From: Plakobranchus ocellatus
Lineage: Eukaryota; Mollusca; Gastropoda; Plakobranchidae
DNA length: 51,941 nt
Direction: 5' to 3'
Assembly: GCA_019648995.1 (NCBI GenBank)
Contig: BLXT01003735.1
Span: 530,588-582,528, forward strand
Part shown: positions 46,801 to 50,959 of the stretch, piece after piece
Numbering within the stretch: position 1 is the stretch's first letter
Layout of the letters: each line of letters starts with the position of its first letter
Notes under the pieces: model-generated
Told to the model about the DNA's origin: nothing
Database searches by the model: none
Seen by the model: the letters and a program-made list of their open reading frames with translations, nothing else
Translations under genes and position numbers: made by a program

Positions 46801-47236
46801 TCCAAGGTCTTTTTAACCCATATCAAGAGAAGCCTTTGAATGGAGGGTTAACACAGAAAGGCTAATGCTGAGCATAGGAAATATGATCTTGGGTTTTTGG
46901 GAAATGAAAAGACAAACAAAAGCTCTCAGGAAAAAGATTACAAGTTGAATACATAGCTGTAAATAGAAAAGTAAGGGCTGCTTTGGATTTTTTTGTAAAC
47001 GAGAGAATGGCTTTTTGCTTTGTCAAGAGTTCTGATTTAATATATCAAAGATGATTGCTCTTAATTGAACTTGGCATGTAATTTATTGGAAATGAGCAGC
47101 TTTACCTATAGTAGAATTATTTTATAGACATCAAATATGAATTGCTTGAAATACATTAAACCAAAAATCCTTATCTTCAGGTCACTCAGGAAATATGTGA
47201 TAAAACAAGAATATTCAGGCTCTTGGGTTCTGACAG
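1735..47236 (+). CDS. MAP4K3/5: MAP4K3/MAP4K5-type Ser/Thr kinase (GCK-I family), 31 exons, 3' end missing
   Basis: Joined exons give 2663 nt, i.e. 887 codons plus 2 nt, with no internal stop and matching phases at all 30 junctions. Residues ~15-272 are a protein kinase: GSGTYGDVY glycine loop (22-30), ATP-binding Lys44, alpha-C Glu60, HRD at 133-135, DFG at 153-155, APE at 178-180. Ser169 aligns with the activation-loop serine of human MAP4K3 (Ser170). Residues ~304-565 are an acidic, proline-rich linker; ~566-887 are a CNH domain. The family acts in cytoplasmic stress (JNK) and amino-acid/mTORC1 signalling; function here is inferred by homology. The start ATG is chosen because [14 protein letters not shown] right after it matches the vertebrate N terminus. 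The SAQ after DFGV recalls MAP4K3, while the WYEP stretch in exon 25 recalls MAP4K5, so it may predate their split. The last ~30 codons were not found. Confidence 0.95.
1828..3762 (+). other. Intron 1, rich in TCTAGATC-type words
   Basis: Holds several clusters of AGATCT/TCTAGA palindromes (about 1849, 1880, 2020, 2175, 2383, 2514-2545). No transposon or exon recognised. Confidence 0.6.
3763..3820 (+). CDS. MAP4K3/5: MAP4K exon 2 (residues 32-50)
   Basis: Acceptor ttttag, donor gtattg, ends in phase 1. Encodes [19 protein letters not shown] with the ATP-binding lysine (Lys44) in the AGIK motif, where vertebrates have AAIK or AAVK. Confidence 0.95.
3821..5330 (+). other. Introns 2 and 3 (split by exon 3), nothing notable
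   Basis: Intron 2 is 3821-4382 and intron 3 is 4474-5330. Both are AT-rich with homopolymer runs, including a short C8 tract near 4876. No element identified. Confidence 0.6.
4383..4473 (+). CDS. MAP4K3/5: MAP4K exon 3 (residues 51-80)
   Basis: Acceptor ccttaag (AAG rather than CAG/TAG), donor gtataa, ends in phase 2. Encodes the alpha-C helix (QQEIIMMK, Glu60 pairs with Lys44) and the [14 protein letters not shown] strand, almost identical to vertebrate MAP4K3. Confidence 0.95.
5331..5395 (+). CDS. MAP4K3/5: MAP4K exon 4 (residues 81-102)
   Basis: Acceptor tgtcag, donor gtagga, ends in phase 1. Encodes the hinge: [21 protein letters not shown], with Met89 in the gatekeeper position and the GCK-typical CGGGS turn. 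Confidence 0.95.
5396..7286 (+). other. Intron 4
   Basis: Contains the 97-bp duplication at 5993-6186, a T16-type run near 6186, and a CpG-richer stretch at ~6290-6350 that I could not identify. Confidence 0.6.
5993..6186. repeat. 97-bp tandem duplication in intron 4
   Basis: Copies at 5993-6089 and 6090-6186 are near identical; I see TTCC versus TGCC in TCTTKCCACC and a difference near the ends. Begins TATGAAGCAATAAATTG. Confidence 0.93.
7287..7390 (+). CDS. MAP4K3/5: MAP4K exon 5 (residues 103-137)
   Basis: Acceptor aaacag, donor gtttgg, ends in phase 0. Begins VTGPL and runs to the catalytic loop KMHRDIK with Asp135 as the catalytic base. Pro108 and Pro110 replace the SEL/QI segment seen in vertebrates. 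Confidence 0.95.
7391..9096 (+). other. Introns 5 and 6 (split by exon 6), nothing recognised
   Basis: Intron 5 is 7391-7923 and intron 6 is 7967-9096. AT-rich, with no exon or transposon signature seen. A decoy acceptor at 9061-9068 precedes the true one at 9091-9096. Confidence 0.55.
7924..7966 (+). CDS. MAP4K3/5: MAP4K exon 6 (residues 138-151)
   Basis: Acceptor ttctag, donor gtaagt, ends in phase 1. Only 43 nt. Encodes [14 protein letters not shown], which completes the catalytic loop (Asn140) and leads into DFG. Confidence 0.94.
9097..9169 (+). CDS. MAP4K3/5: MAP4K exon 7 (activation loop, residues 152-175)
   Basis: Acceptor attcag, donor gtaata, ends in phase 2. Encodes [19 protein letters not shown] and then IGTPY. 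The DFG Asp153 binds metal and Ser169 is the expected activation-loop phosphosite. Met164-Cys165 replace Ile-Ala of vertebrate MAP4K3/5. Confidence 0.95.
9262..10465 (+). mobile_element. RTE-like LINE relic in intron 7, reverse transcriptase domain
   Basis: Frames together read [20 protein letters not shown], then [26 protein letters not shown] (RT motif A), [24 protein letters not shown] at 9697-9729 in another frame (motif B, His where Gln is usual), [13 protein letters not shown] and [14 protein letters not shown] (motif C, YADD at 9799-9810). [19 protein letters not shown] and the ECWTINKE-like end follow. It is 5' truncated and broken by stops and frameshifts. It lies sense to the host gene. 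Confidence 0.88.
10694..10825 (+). CDS. MAP4K3/5: MAP4K exon 8 (residues 176-219)
   Basis: Acceptor tttag, donor gtaaac, ends in phase 2. The Trp176 codon is split across the junction. Encodes the APE motif, [18 protein letters not shown] (subdomain IX) and the [12 protein letters not shown] signature of GCK-I kinases. Confidence 0.95.
11051..11103. repeat. (TG)n-TATGCATATATATA-(CA)n palindromic microsatellite
   Basis: A TG run is followed by an alternating AT core and a CA run, so the two arms are complementary and could fold back into a hairpin. Confidence 0.92.
11649..11900 (+). repeat. Polypyrimidine (C/T) tract, ~250 bp
   Basis: Almost all bases are C or T, with few purine breaks. A looser CT-rich zone extends from about 11560 and to about 12130. 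It includes a C10 run near 11860. Confidence 0.92.
12331..12468. repeat. 69-bp exact tandem duplication in intron 8
   Basis: Copies at 12331-12399 and 12400-12468 start TTGCAGAGAGAGGAGCTAAG and appear identical apart from the last bases. Confidence 0.95.
12730..12792 (+). CDS. MAP4K3/5: MAP4K exon 9 (residues 220-240)
   Basis: Acceptor atcttaag (AAG type), donor gtaagt, ends in phase 2. Encodes [20 protein letters not shown], matching RALFLMSKSNFQPPKLKDK of vertebrate MAP4K5. Confidence 0.94.
12793..13263 (+). other. Intron 9, nothing recognised
   Basis: AT-rich with A and T runs (for example near 12950, 13018 and 13166); no feature seen. Confidence 0.55.
13264..13345 (+). CDS. MAP4K3/5: MAP4K exon 10 (residues 241-268)
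   Basis: Acceptor aactag, donor gtaagt, ends in phase 0. Encodes the kinase subdomain XI region with [15 protein letters not shown]. The Arg in KKRP is the conserved C-lobe arginine. Confidence 0.95.
13346..15295 (+). other. Intron 10, with an unidentified less AT-rich segment
   Basis: From about 13590 to 14790 base composition is more balanced than in flanking intron and short open frames occur on both strands. None matches a family I recognise. It may be a decayed mobile element. Confidence 0.4.
15296..15400 (+). CDS. MAP4K3/5: MAP4K exon 11 (end of kinase domain, residues 269-303)
   Basis: Acceptor ctccag, donor gtaaga, phase 0 at both ends (105 nt). HPFL closes the kinase domain. [16 protein letters not shown] matches the post-kinase helix of MAP4K3/5, followed by an acidic EDEDG stretch. 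Confidence 0.93.
15855..16000. repeat. Degenerate (GTA/GCA)n trinucleotide repeat, block 1
   Basis: Runs of AGTAGTAGAAGTAGCAGTAG type with scattered substitutions. On the reverse strand it reads as a Thr-rich open frame, a repeat artefact. Confidence 0.85.
16660..17160. repeat. Degenerate (GTA/GCA/GTG)n trinucleotide repeat, block 2
   Basis: About 500 bp in which GTA, GCA, GTG and ATA triplets recur in loose 3-base periodicity (e.g. GGCAGTAGTAGCAGTAGTGG), decaying at both ends. Confidence 0.82.
18165..18252 (+). CDS. MAP4K3/5: MAP4K exon 12 (linker, residues 304-332)
   Basis: Acceptor tatag, donor gtaaat, ends in phase 1. Encodes EP, then [10 protein letters not shown] and NSIEL, which align with the EPLV, RIHSTSRN and SEI segments of vertebrate MAP4K3. 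Phase agreement on both sides supports it. Confidence 0.87.
18253..20166 (+). other. Introns 12 and 13 (split by exon 13), nothing recognised
   Basis: Intron 12 is 18253-19278, with a T-rich run at about 18788-18822. Intron 13 is 19302-20166. No element or further exon could be supported. Confidence 0.5.
19279..19301 (+). CDS. MAP4K3/5: MAP4K exon 13 (23-nt linker exon, residues 333-340)
   Basis: Acceptor ttttcag, donor gtaagt, enters in phase 1 and leaves in phase 0. Encodes VNVMDQGE. It is needed to restore frame between exons 12 and 14; the sequence itself is not strongly conserved, so support comes mainly from phase and strong splice sites. Confidence 0.72.
20167..20219 (+). CDS. MAP4K3/5: MAP4K exon 14 (linker, residues 341-357)
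   Basis: Acceptor tttcag, donor gtaggt, ends in phase 2. Encodes [17 protein letters not shown]. Reading through the donor meets TAG at once, which fixes the exon end. Confidence 0.8.
23523..23612. repeat. Degenerate ~30-bp tandem repeat, three units
   Basis: Three units beginning near 23523, 23552 and 23583 share a CTGARYCTCTTYTAGMCTA-like core. Similarity is moderate. Confidence 0.5.
25650..25830 (-). mobile_element. tRNA-derived SINE-like segment
   Basis: On the reverse strand TAGCCCAGTGG (25788-25798) fits the tRNA A-box (TRGYNNARYGG), preceded by GTGTCCG and followed by TTGGACAAACTGGCC as in tRNA-headed SINEs. A weak B-box-like AGTTTAAGC follows about 55 bp downstream. GC content exceeds the flanks. 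Confidence 0.5.
26832..26870 (+). CDS. MAP4K3/5: MAP4K exon 15 (39-nt linker exon, residues 358-370)
   Basis: Acceptor actcag, donor gtaaat, phase 2 on both sides. Encodes [13 protein letters not shown], clearly matching KSLLKSVEEELHQ in vertebrate MAP4K3. Being a symmetric 13-codon exon it could be skipped without a frameshift. Confidence 0.9.
26871..28861 (+). other. Intron 15, nothing recognised
   Basis: AT-rich; no transposon, RNA or extra exon seen on either strand. Confidence 0.5.
28862..28915 (+). CDS. MAP4K3/5: MAP4K exon 16 (54-nt linker exon, residues 371-388)
   Basis: Acceptor tttcag, donor gtaaga, phase 2 on both sides. Encodes RGH followed by SSLCLEDG, aligning with RGHVAHLEDDE of MAP4K3. 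Symmetric, so it is a possible cassette exon. Confidence 0.87.
29270..29290 (+). CDS. Candidate 21-nt phase-2 microexon in the MAP4K linker
   Basis: Flanked by acceptor tttgcag and donor gtaaaa; phase 2 at both ends, it would insert seven residues (SACLNER) between exons 16 and 17 and keep the frame. It has no vertebrate counterpart that I recall. Chance occurrence in a 3.2-kb intron is quite possible; it is not counted in the 887 codons. Confidence 0.25.
29838..30009. repeat. Left copy of the 172-bp duplicate flanking the gap
   Basis: Begins AACTGAAAATGG, includes GA, GT and GCGC microsatellite runs, and ends CTTTCACCAA at the first N. It matches 30060-30231 over its whole length with two base differences seen. 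Confidence 0.95.
30010..30059. other. Assembly gap of 50 N
   Basis: Fifty N bases, a round number typical of a placeholder gap of unknown size. Confidence 0.99.
30060..30231. repeat. Right copy of the 172-bp duplicate flanking the gap
   Basis: Begins at the first base after the N run. It differs from the left copy at CCTGTCC (left CCTTTCC) and TAGCACT (left TAGTACT). Confidence 0.95.
32077..32119 (+). CDS. MAP4K3/5: MAP4K exon 17 (linker, residues 389-403)
   Basis: Acceptor ttccag, donor gtaagt, enters in phase 2 and leaves in phase 0. Encodes [15 protein letters not shown]. No strong family match, but both splice sites are good and the frame fits the neighbours. Confidence 0.78.
32120..33481 (+). 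other. Intron 17, nothing recognised
   Basis: AT-rich; includes a C-run near 32998-33008 and several T runs. No element identified. Confidence 0.5.
33482..33686 (+). CDS. MAP4K3/5: MAP4K exon 18 (acidic linker, residues 404-471)
   Basis: Acceptor aaatag after a long T run, donor gtaagt, ends in phase 1. An open 68-codon stretch rich in Ser, Asp, Glu and Pro, with an acidic [16 protein letters not shown] patch. This part of MAP4Ks is poorly conserved and likely disordered. Confidence 0.88.
33687..34320 (+). other. Intron 18, nothing notable beyond a 28-bp duplication
   Basis: The duplication is listed separately. No other feature seen. Confidence 0.55.
34091..34146. repeat. 28-bp tandem duplication in intron 18
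   Basis: CGAAAAGATTCAAGAACTTG starts at 34091 and again at 34119. The two units differ by C/T in TTYGTCCCC. Confidence 0.93.
34321..34541 (+). CDS. MAP4K3/5: MAP4K exon 19 (proline-rich linker, residues 472-545)
   Basis: Acceptor ttccag, donor gtaagc, ends in phase 0. Contains two class II SH3-ligand motifs (PxxPxK/R): PTLPPK at 490-495 and PAIPPR at 532-537, the latter followed by a basic RRVRR run. Vertebrate GCK-I kinases bind SH3 adaptors through such motifs. Confidence 0.92.
34542..37428 (+). other. Introns 19 and 20 (split by exon 20), nothing recognised
   Basis: Intron 19 is 34542-36320 and intron 20 is 36381-37428. A 79-codon open frame at 35282-35521 has no recognisable homology and is treated as chance. 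Confidence 0.5.
36321..36380 (+). CDS. MAP4K3/5: MAP4K exon 20 (residues 546-565)
   Basis: Acceptor ttttcag, donor gtgagt, phase 0 at both ends (20 codons). Ends with [11 protein letters not shown], the conserved GLPPTPKV segment just ahead of the CNH domain. Confidence 0.93.
37429..37513 (+). CDS. MAP4K3/5: MAP4K exon 21 (start of CNH domain, residues 566-593)
   Basis: Acceptor attcaag (AAG type), donor gtattc, ends in phase 1. [14 protein letters not shown] is nearly identical to vertebrate MAP4K3. ASWVHPETR follows, the first strand region of the CNH beta-propeller. Confidence 0.95.
37514..37920 (+). other. Intron 21
   Basis: Short intron holding the 49-bp duplication and a long T run before the acceptor. 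Confidence 0.6.
37645..37742. repeat. 49-bp tandem duplication in intron 21
   Basis: Copies at 37645-37693 and 37694-37742 carry AGTTTCYTTACTAAGTAGGC. Two base differences are visible. Confidence 0.93.
37921..38000 (+). CDS. MAP4K3/5: MAP4K exon 22 (CNH, residues 594-620)
   Basis: Acceptor tttcag after a run of T, donor gtaagt, ends in phase 0. Encodes [20 protein letters not shown], matching QYLIFGAEEGIYTLNLNEL. Confidence 0.95.
38259..38319 (+). CDS. MAP4K3/5: MAP4K exon 23 (CNH, residues 621-640)
   Basis: Acceptor gtttag, donor gtaaaa, ends in phase 1. Encodes [20 protein letters not shown], matching the FPRRCTWLYV segment of MAP4K3. Confidence 0.93.
38320..39657 (+). other. Intron 23, nothing recognised
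   Basis: Contains several TCTAGA/CTAGATC words (38685, 38870-38900, 39145, 39190) and a GTGTGTGTG run near 38948. Intron 22 (38001-38258) is under 300 bp. Confidence 0.5.
39658..39763 (+). CDS. MAP4K3/5: MAP4K exon 24 (CNH, residues 641-675)
   Basis: Acceptor ctgcag, donor gtaaga, ends in phase 2. Encodes [14 protein letters not shown], then a variable stretch ending PEKLVP, matching the LYSHNL and PDRILPR parts of the family. Confidence 0.92.
39764..41597 (+). other. Intron 24, with a GA-rich tract
   Basis: A purine-rich stretch at about 40645-40750 is dominated by GA and AGAGA. Flanking parts, including somewhat GC-richer patches at 39895-40050 and 41135-41270, match nothing I know. Confidence 0.5.
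41598..41760 (+). CDS. MAP4K3/5: MAP4K exon 25 (CNH, residues 676-730)
   Basis: Acceptor ttccag, donor gtaagt, ends in phase 0. Encodes [26 protein letters not shown] and [13 protein letters not shown]. The Gln-Trp-Tyr-Glu-Pro and DTRGC details resemble MAP4K5 more than MAP4K3. Confidence 0.95.
41761..42812 (+). other. Introns 25 and 26 (split by exon 26), nothing recognised
   Basis: Intron 25 is 41761-42359 and intron 26 is 42461-42812; AT-rich, featureless. Confidence 0.5.
42360..42460 (+). CDS. MAP4K3/5: MAP4K exon 26 (CNH, residues 731-763)
   Basis: Acceptor ctccag, donor gtgagt, ends in phase 2. Encodes [20 protein letters not shown], matching FEMLVVPEQEYPLVCVGVSR. Confidence 0.93.
42813..42895 (+). 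CDS. MAP4K3/5: MAP4K exon 27 (CNH, residues 764-792)
   Basis: Acceptor actccag, donor gtatac, ends in phase 1. Encodes [19 protein letters not shown], matching the family segment ending NSTSSWFTESD. Confidence 0.93.
43190..44365 (+). mobile_element. Jockey-like LINE relic in intron 27 (RT end plus RNase H)
   Basis: Frames read [14 protein letters not shown] and [20 protein letters not shown], as in the RT C-terminal part of Jockey/CR1-type elements. [10 protein letters not shown] follows (RNase H, Asp in YSDS), then [19 protein letters not shown] and a Cys-containing CYAC...HFF tail. All are separated by stops and frameshifts. It is in sense orientation and inactive. A second copy lies inverted at about 50050-50552. 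Confidence 0.8.
44958..45026 (+). CDS. MAP4K3/5: MAP4K exon 28 (CNH, residues 792-814)
   Basis: Acceptor ttgcag, donor gtaagt, ends in phase 1. Encodes [17 protein letters not shown], matching VTQLERDTILVCLD. Confidence 0.94.
45027..45905 (+). other. Intron 28
   Basis: Holds a small LINE-like remnant near 45330-45425; otherwise nothing recognised. Confidence 0.5.
45330..45425 (+). mobile_element. Possible LINE C-terminal fragment
   Basis: One frame reads [20 protein letters not shown] and then ALNTEMW, which resembles the ...DWTGL...DR..W signature at the C terminus of many RTE-like ORFs. Only ~30 codons, so this could be chance. Confidence 0.4.
45906..45998 (+). CDS. MAP4K3/5: MAP4K exon 29 (CNH, residues 815-845)
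   Basis: Acceptor cctcag, donor gtatgc, ends in phase 1. Encodes [20 protein letters not shown] and then [10 protein letters not shown], matching the VKIVNLQGKLKSS part of the family. Confidence 0.94.
45999..47180 (+). other. Introns 29 and 30 (split by exon 30), nothing recognised
   Basis: Intron 29 is 45999-46644 and intron 30 is 46716-47180. No repeat or exon seen. Confidence 0.5.
46645..46715 (+). CDS. MAP4K3/5: MAP4K exon 30 (CNH, residues 846-869)
   Basis: Acceptor tgtcag, donor gtacaa, ends in phase 0. Encodes [20 protein letters not shown], almost identical to the vertebrate [18 protein letters not shown] segment. Confidence 0.95.
47181..47236 (+). CDS. MAP4K3/5: MAP4K exon 31 (CNH, residues 870-887), last exon found
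   Basis: Acceptor cttcag, donor gtaagt, leaves in phase 2. Encodes [18 protein letters not shown] with a split Arg codon. In the family the next residues are VVVLESRP and end at GHENSY; no downstream stretch of the window encodes these. Confidence 0.95.
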
Positions 47237-48880
47237 GTAAGTTGGTAAAATGTTTATTATGTTTTAAGTTTTTTATTTTAGATACTGTATTTACTTTATG
47301 TTGAGATGAGATGCATAATGCAAACTGAACGTTCTACATCTTCCATTTCTTCCCAACAAGTAGATGTAGAATAAAATAAAGGGCTGTGATCATTGTGTGA
47401 GAAAATATGGGCATACACTTCTAGGCATTTCAAAAGCAAGAAACTTATTTCAACTGTCTGTGCAAATTATTTCTTATTATGGTCTGGTACTTGTGCAACA
47501 TCTTGCTCATTTTGTACTGATCCCAACACATTTTGGCTATCATGAGAATGAGGGAATTTTCTTTATTTATTCAAAACAATCTTTTGTTACTTCAAAGAGT
47601 CTTCTATAAATAGCAAGCACATAACTCTTTTTCATTTTTTGTATATTCATGTGACTTTTATGCTGTTTGTTTGGTATTTATTAAGATCATATATAATTTA
47701 AAAAAGGTCCTTTGACAAACAGTCAACTTTAAACAAGTTCGAAAAGCAATTTTATGACTATTGAAACTATCATCTGTTAGTGTGTGTTTTACCCCATGCA
47801 TTTGACATACTTATAGACTTGAAATGTCTGATATTTCCCAAGTAGATAATAAAGGGCCATTCCATAGTATTCAATAACATTTCAATAGTGAGTGAAACTC
47901 TTGATGAATGTTCAGTTATTTTAGCCATAAAAAGCAACACACTGAGGTCCGATTTTCTTGCAATCTCGTTAAAGGTGCACTTCAGCGACTGGATGATCAA
48001 TGTGTTGTACAGTAATTGCTCCCTCATCTCCTTAAATGTCTCTGGTCAAGATAGACTGCCTTAAAAAAAATTACATAATCAGGTTACACACTTGCATTTC
48101 ACATTTTCTAAATATCTATCTCAAGATTTTGTTCAGCATAATTTTGACCTTGTTTGCTTTTTTTTTTTTTAAACTTTCATGCATCTTCAAATAAGTCTAG
48201 TCATAACCATGATTTGATTATATATTTGTTTGCTGATTGATTTAACAAAAAATGAGACTCAAAGGATCAAAATGGGAAACTATTGTTTCTCTGTGTAGAA
48301 TGATAAGAAATTAGAGGCCGTCCAGGATATTTAGATCATGACCTAATATGATTACATACATCTTTATGCCAACTTTTTGTTGTAGTGAATTCCATTGATT
48401 CTTCCCTTCTTGTCTTTCTCTTTTCTTTTGTTTTTTTTTTTTAAAGATAATTAAAGAAGGGAAGGCTTAAAAGATAAAATGAATACCAATTTCAAAGCTT
48501 ATGCCCCTTTCTCATGATTCTCTCTTCTTATGTGTTGTGTTTCAAGTTTTCACATCCTCATTATGTTCTGCTGCTTTTTATCTACGTCTTAACTGCCACT
48601 TTATTTTATTATTATAATGCTCTATCTTTGCCCACTCATCAGCTGTTTGTTTCAGATTAATTTTATACAAATTGGGGTAAACATTTTTAATATGATAGCA
48701 AAAAAAAACCCAGAGCATTAAAGTTAAATTTATTCAAAGATATTAAATTTGCTGGAATAACAAAACGATGTCCAGAAAATGTGCTACAATGAAAAACTTT
48801 CAAAGATTAATAAGTTATCATATTCAAATTGCTCTGGCTTAAAATGCATTGGAGTAAACAACTTACGTCTTGCCCATCAA
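47237..48880 (+). other. Start of intron 31, nothing recognised
   Basis: AT-rich sequence after the last exon found. No segment encodes the expected VVVLESRP or GHENSY tail after a suitable acceptor. The intron continues past the window edge. Confidence 0.6.
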
Positions 48881-49059
48881 AGTTGAGAAAGAAAAAAAGA
48901 TTTACCAACCTCTCAATGCTAAGATATCCTTTCCTTTTCTCTTCTGAAAATTTTCGGTTGCTTCTTGTTGGCTTTTGTTTAGTTGGGGGAATTTCATTTT
49001 TCTTGTGAATCCTTTTTTTATGTTGAACGATGTCCCTTTCTGATTAATTCTCTTTGTAT

Positions 49060-49260
49060 AAATTTTCGTAGTATTTTTAAAATTTCAAGTAGGATTTCTC
49101 TTTGCAAAGTTGTGTCAGATCCATTTTCTCTATTGATTCTGTGAAGATTTCTTGCTGCTCTGATTTTTCTAGGCCAAAGAAGAACTTGAAGCATTTCTTT
49201 CCCTCCTCCATCCATTCAGTTCATGCTCTGATGTGAGCTCCTTTTCTTGTTTTGGCTATT
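49060..49260 (-). mobile_element. Dead non-LTR retrotransposon, N-terminal RT region
   Basis: On the reverse strand GAHIRA, a stop, then TEWMEEGKKCFKFFFGLEKS matches the RxRxxWxEEGEKxTKFFxxLEK motif that opens the RT region of L1/CR1-type LINEs, followed by YYENLYKE. It is interrupted by stops. Weakly similar material may extend to about 49950 (an endonuclease-like TNHTFIS segment), but I cannot assign it firmly. Confidence 0.65.
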
Positions 49261-50049
49261 TTTTTCTAATTCAGGTACTTTTATTATTTGAGCTTGTTTT
49301 AGTTGTATATTCTCATCGCTTGGGTTATGGGTAAGCTGTAATGTTTTTTCTAAATCCATCCTGCAATTTTAATGCGTCATTTACGTCTGGTTTCAACAAC
49401 CCCCACATAGATCACCTTGTAGTGGACTGGCTATTCACAAAAATCAATAAGCCTAACTAGGAACACATTGGCTATCACATTATATGGACATCATCATCAT
49501 AAAATGCCTTTGCTTCTAAGTTTTCATGCCCTTGGCTCCTCATACATCTCGATTTTTTTAATATAGTATGGGCTTCACAAGTAAAATCTCCTTTGATGTT
49601 TTTTAATCCATCTTATCTCCCTTTCATCTTCTCTGGCGCTTATGTCCAATTCATTCTCATGCTGATAAAAGTATGGTTAGTAGATTTGTTATAACAAACC
49701 CCAGTTGACTTAAGTGGCTTCTAGAGGGGCTGCCTTATTAATTGAAAAGTTCTTTGCTACTCGTGAGATTGAATCTGTTGGCATATAAATATTTAGCCGA
49801 GTTGGCTCTTGAGTTCCGTTGGCATCATTCATATAATTGTCTATCTTGACTAAACTGAAGTTTTGAGTCTTATAAAATTGTTCTCTTTATTTCTGTTTTG
49901 AAGATATCATAGATTGATACCACATATTGTTTTCATTGTCGCTCCATTCCAGTTCATCGCTGGTTCAATTTCCTCCTTATCCAAAGTGTATACAAACACT
50001 GCATTTATTAACCATTTTATTTGTAATCTCAAGATTTGTCAGATTATCT

Positions 50050-50552
50050 CTTTGTCAATTTGTTTCCTCTCATGTCATTGTTTATCAATTGTTTAAAGGA
50101 ATTGGAGTTAAAATTTCATTGAAAAACTTAATGAATATTTGAATAGCTAAAAAATAAAATCGTGTATAACCCCAGGTATCAGGTATGAGATCGGAACAGA
50201 ATATAATTTTTTTTTACCATACATATTTTCATTCCCCTGAATGTCCACATTACTGTGACCCAGACAAAGGAGATGTAGGATGAGAATTTTCTAATCAAAT
50301 CAAAATTTAATATTTTGCCTTGGATAGCCTACATGGATGGCAGACTGTCACTGTGTACAACACATGTTGCAAATGATATGGAAAGTTTTCTTTTCCGAGA
50401 GCGTCAGAGTAATGCTTCCAGTTCACAGTTGAACATAGTTGACCGAGTCCGGGGGGGTGATGATGATGATGTTATAAGTTGTAGAAAAATCTGGAAAATA
50501 AAAACTCATCTACAACTCTTTTCTTGTTATGGGCAGCCTGTAAAGGCTGCAC
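50050..50552 (-). mobile_element. Jockey-like LINE relic, inverted copy in intron 31
   Basis: On the reverse strand CVVHSDSLPSM, AIQ, FVW and GHSNVDIQGNENM reproduce the RNase H region. The nucleotide sequence of 50222-50552 aligns with 43532-43861, and ~50050-50107 aligns with the element's end near 44313-44365. About 350-450 bp present in the other copy are missing here. It may extend to ~50900. Confidence 0.78.
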
Positions 50553-50959
50553 GTTTTATGTCCTTTTCTTTAATTTTATAAAACTCTTTGCCTTAGGCCA
50601 CCATACTTGTAACTTTCTTTTGTTGTAAGTGAATAAAAGATAAATTTAAACCTCTATTTTAATATGTGGCATACATATTCCAGGTTAATGAGAAATTTCA
50701 ATGATCGAAATGCTTTATTTACTGAATTAGTGTACCATGTATTTGCAAAATAACGCTCCATAATCATGCTCATTCTAAACATTTTCGTGCCTCTTAATGT
50801 TTGATCCCACCTTTTCCACCAGTGCAGAGCAAATTGAGTACCCGTTCTTATCGCTTTCCCCAATCTATACCGGCCTTCATTAAATGATGATTAAGGGAAA
50901 ATAAAAAGCACAACATGAACATTAAAAGTTGTGAACGATCAAAGCAAAAAAAAAAAAAA

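Noticed and set aside
49274-49310. Possible terminal exon after TTCAG near 49274
   Set aside because: It reads only a few non-conserved residues before a stop and lies at the edge of a LINE relic.
50685-50750. Possible terminal exon after TTCCAG near 50685
   Set aside because: In phase it opens RLMRNFNDRN and then reaches TAA, with no likeness to the conserved C terminus.
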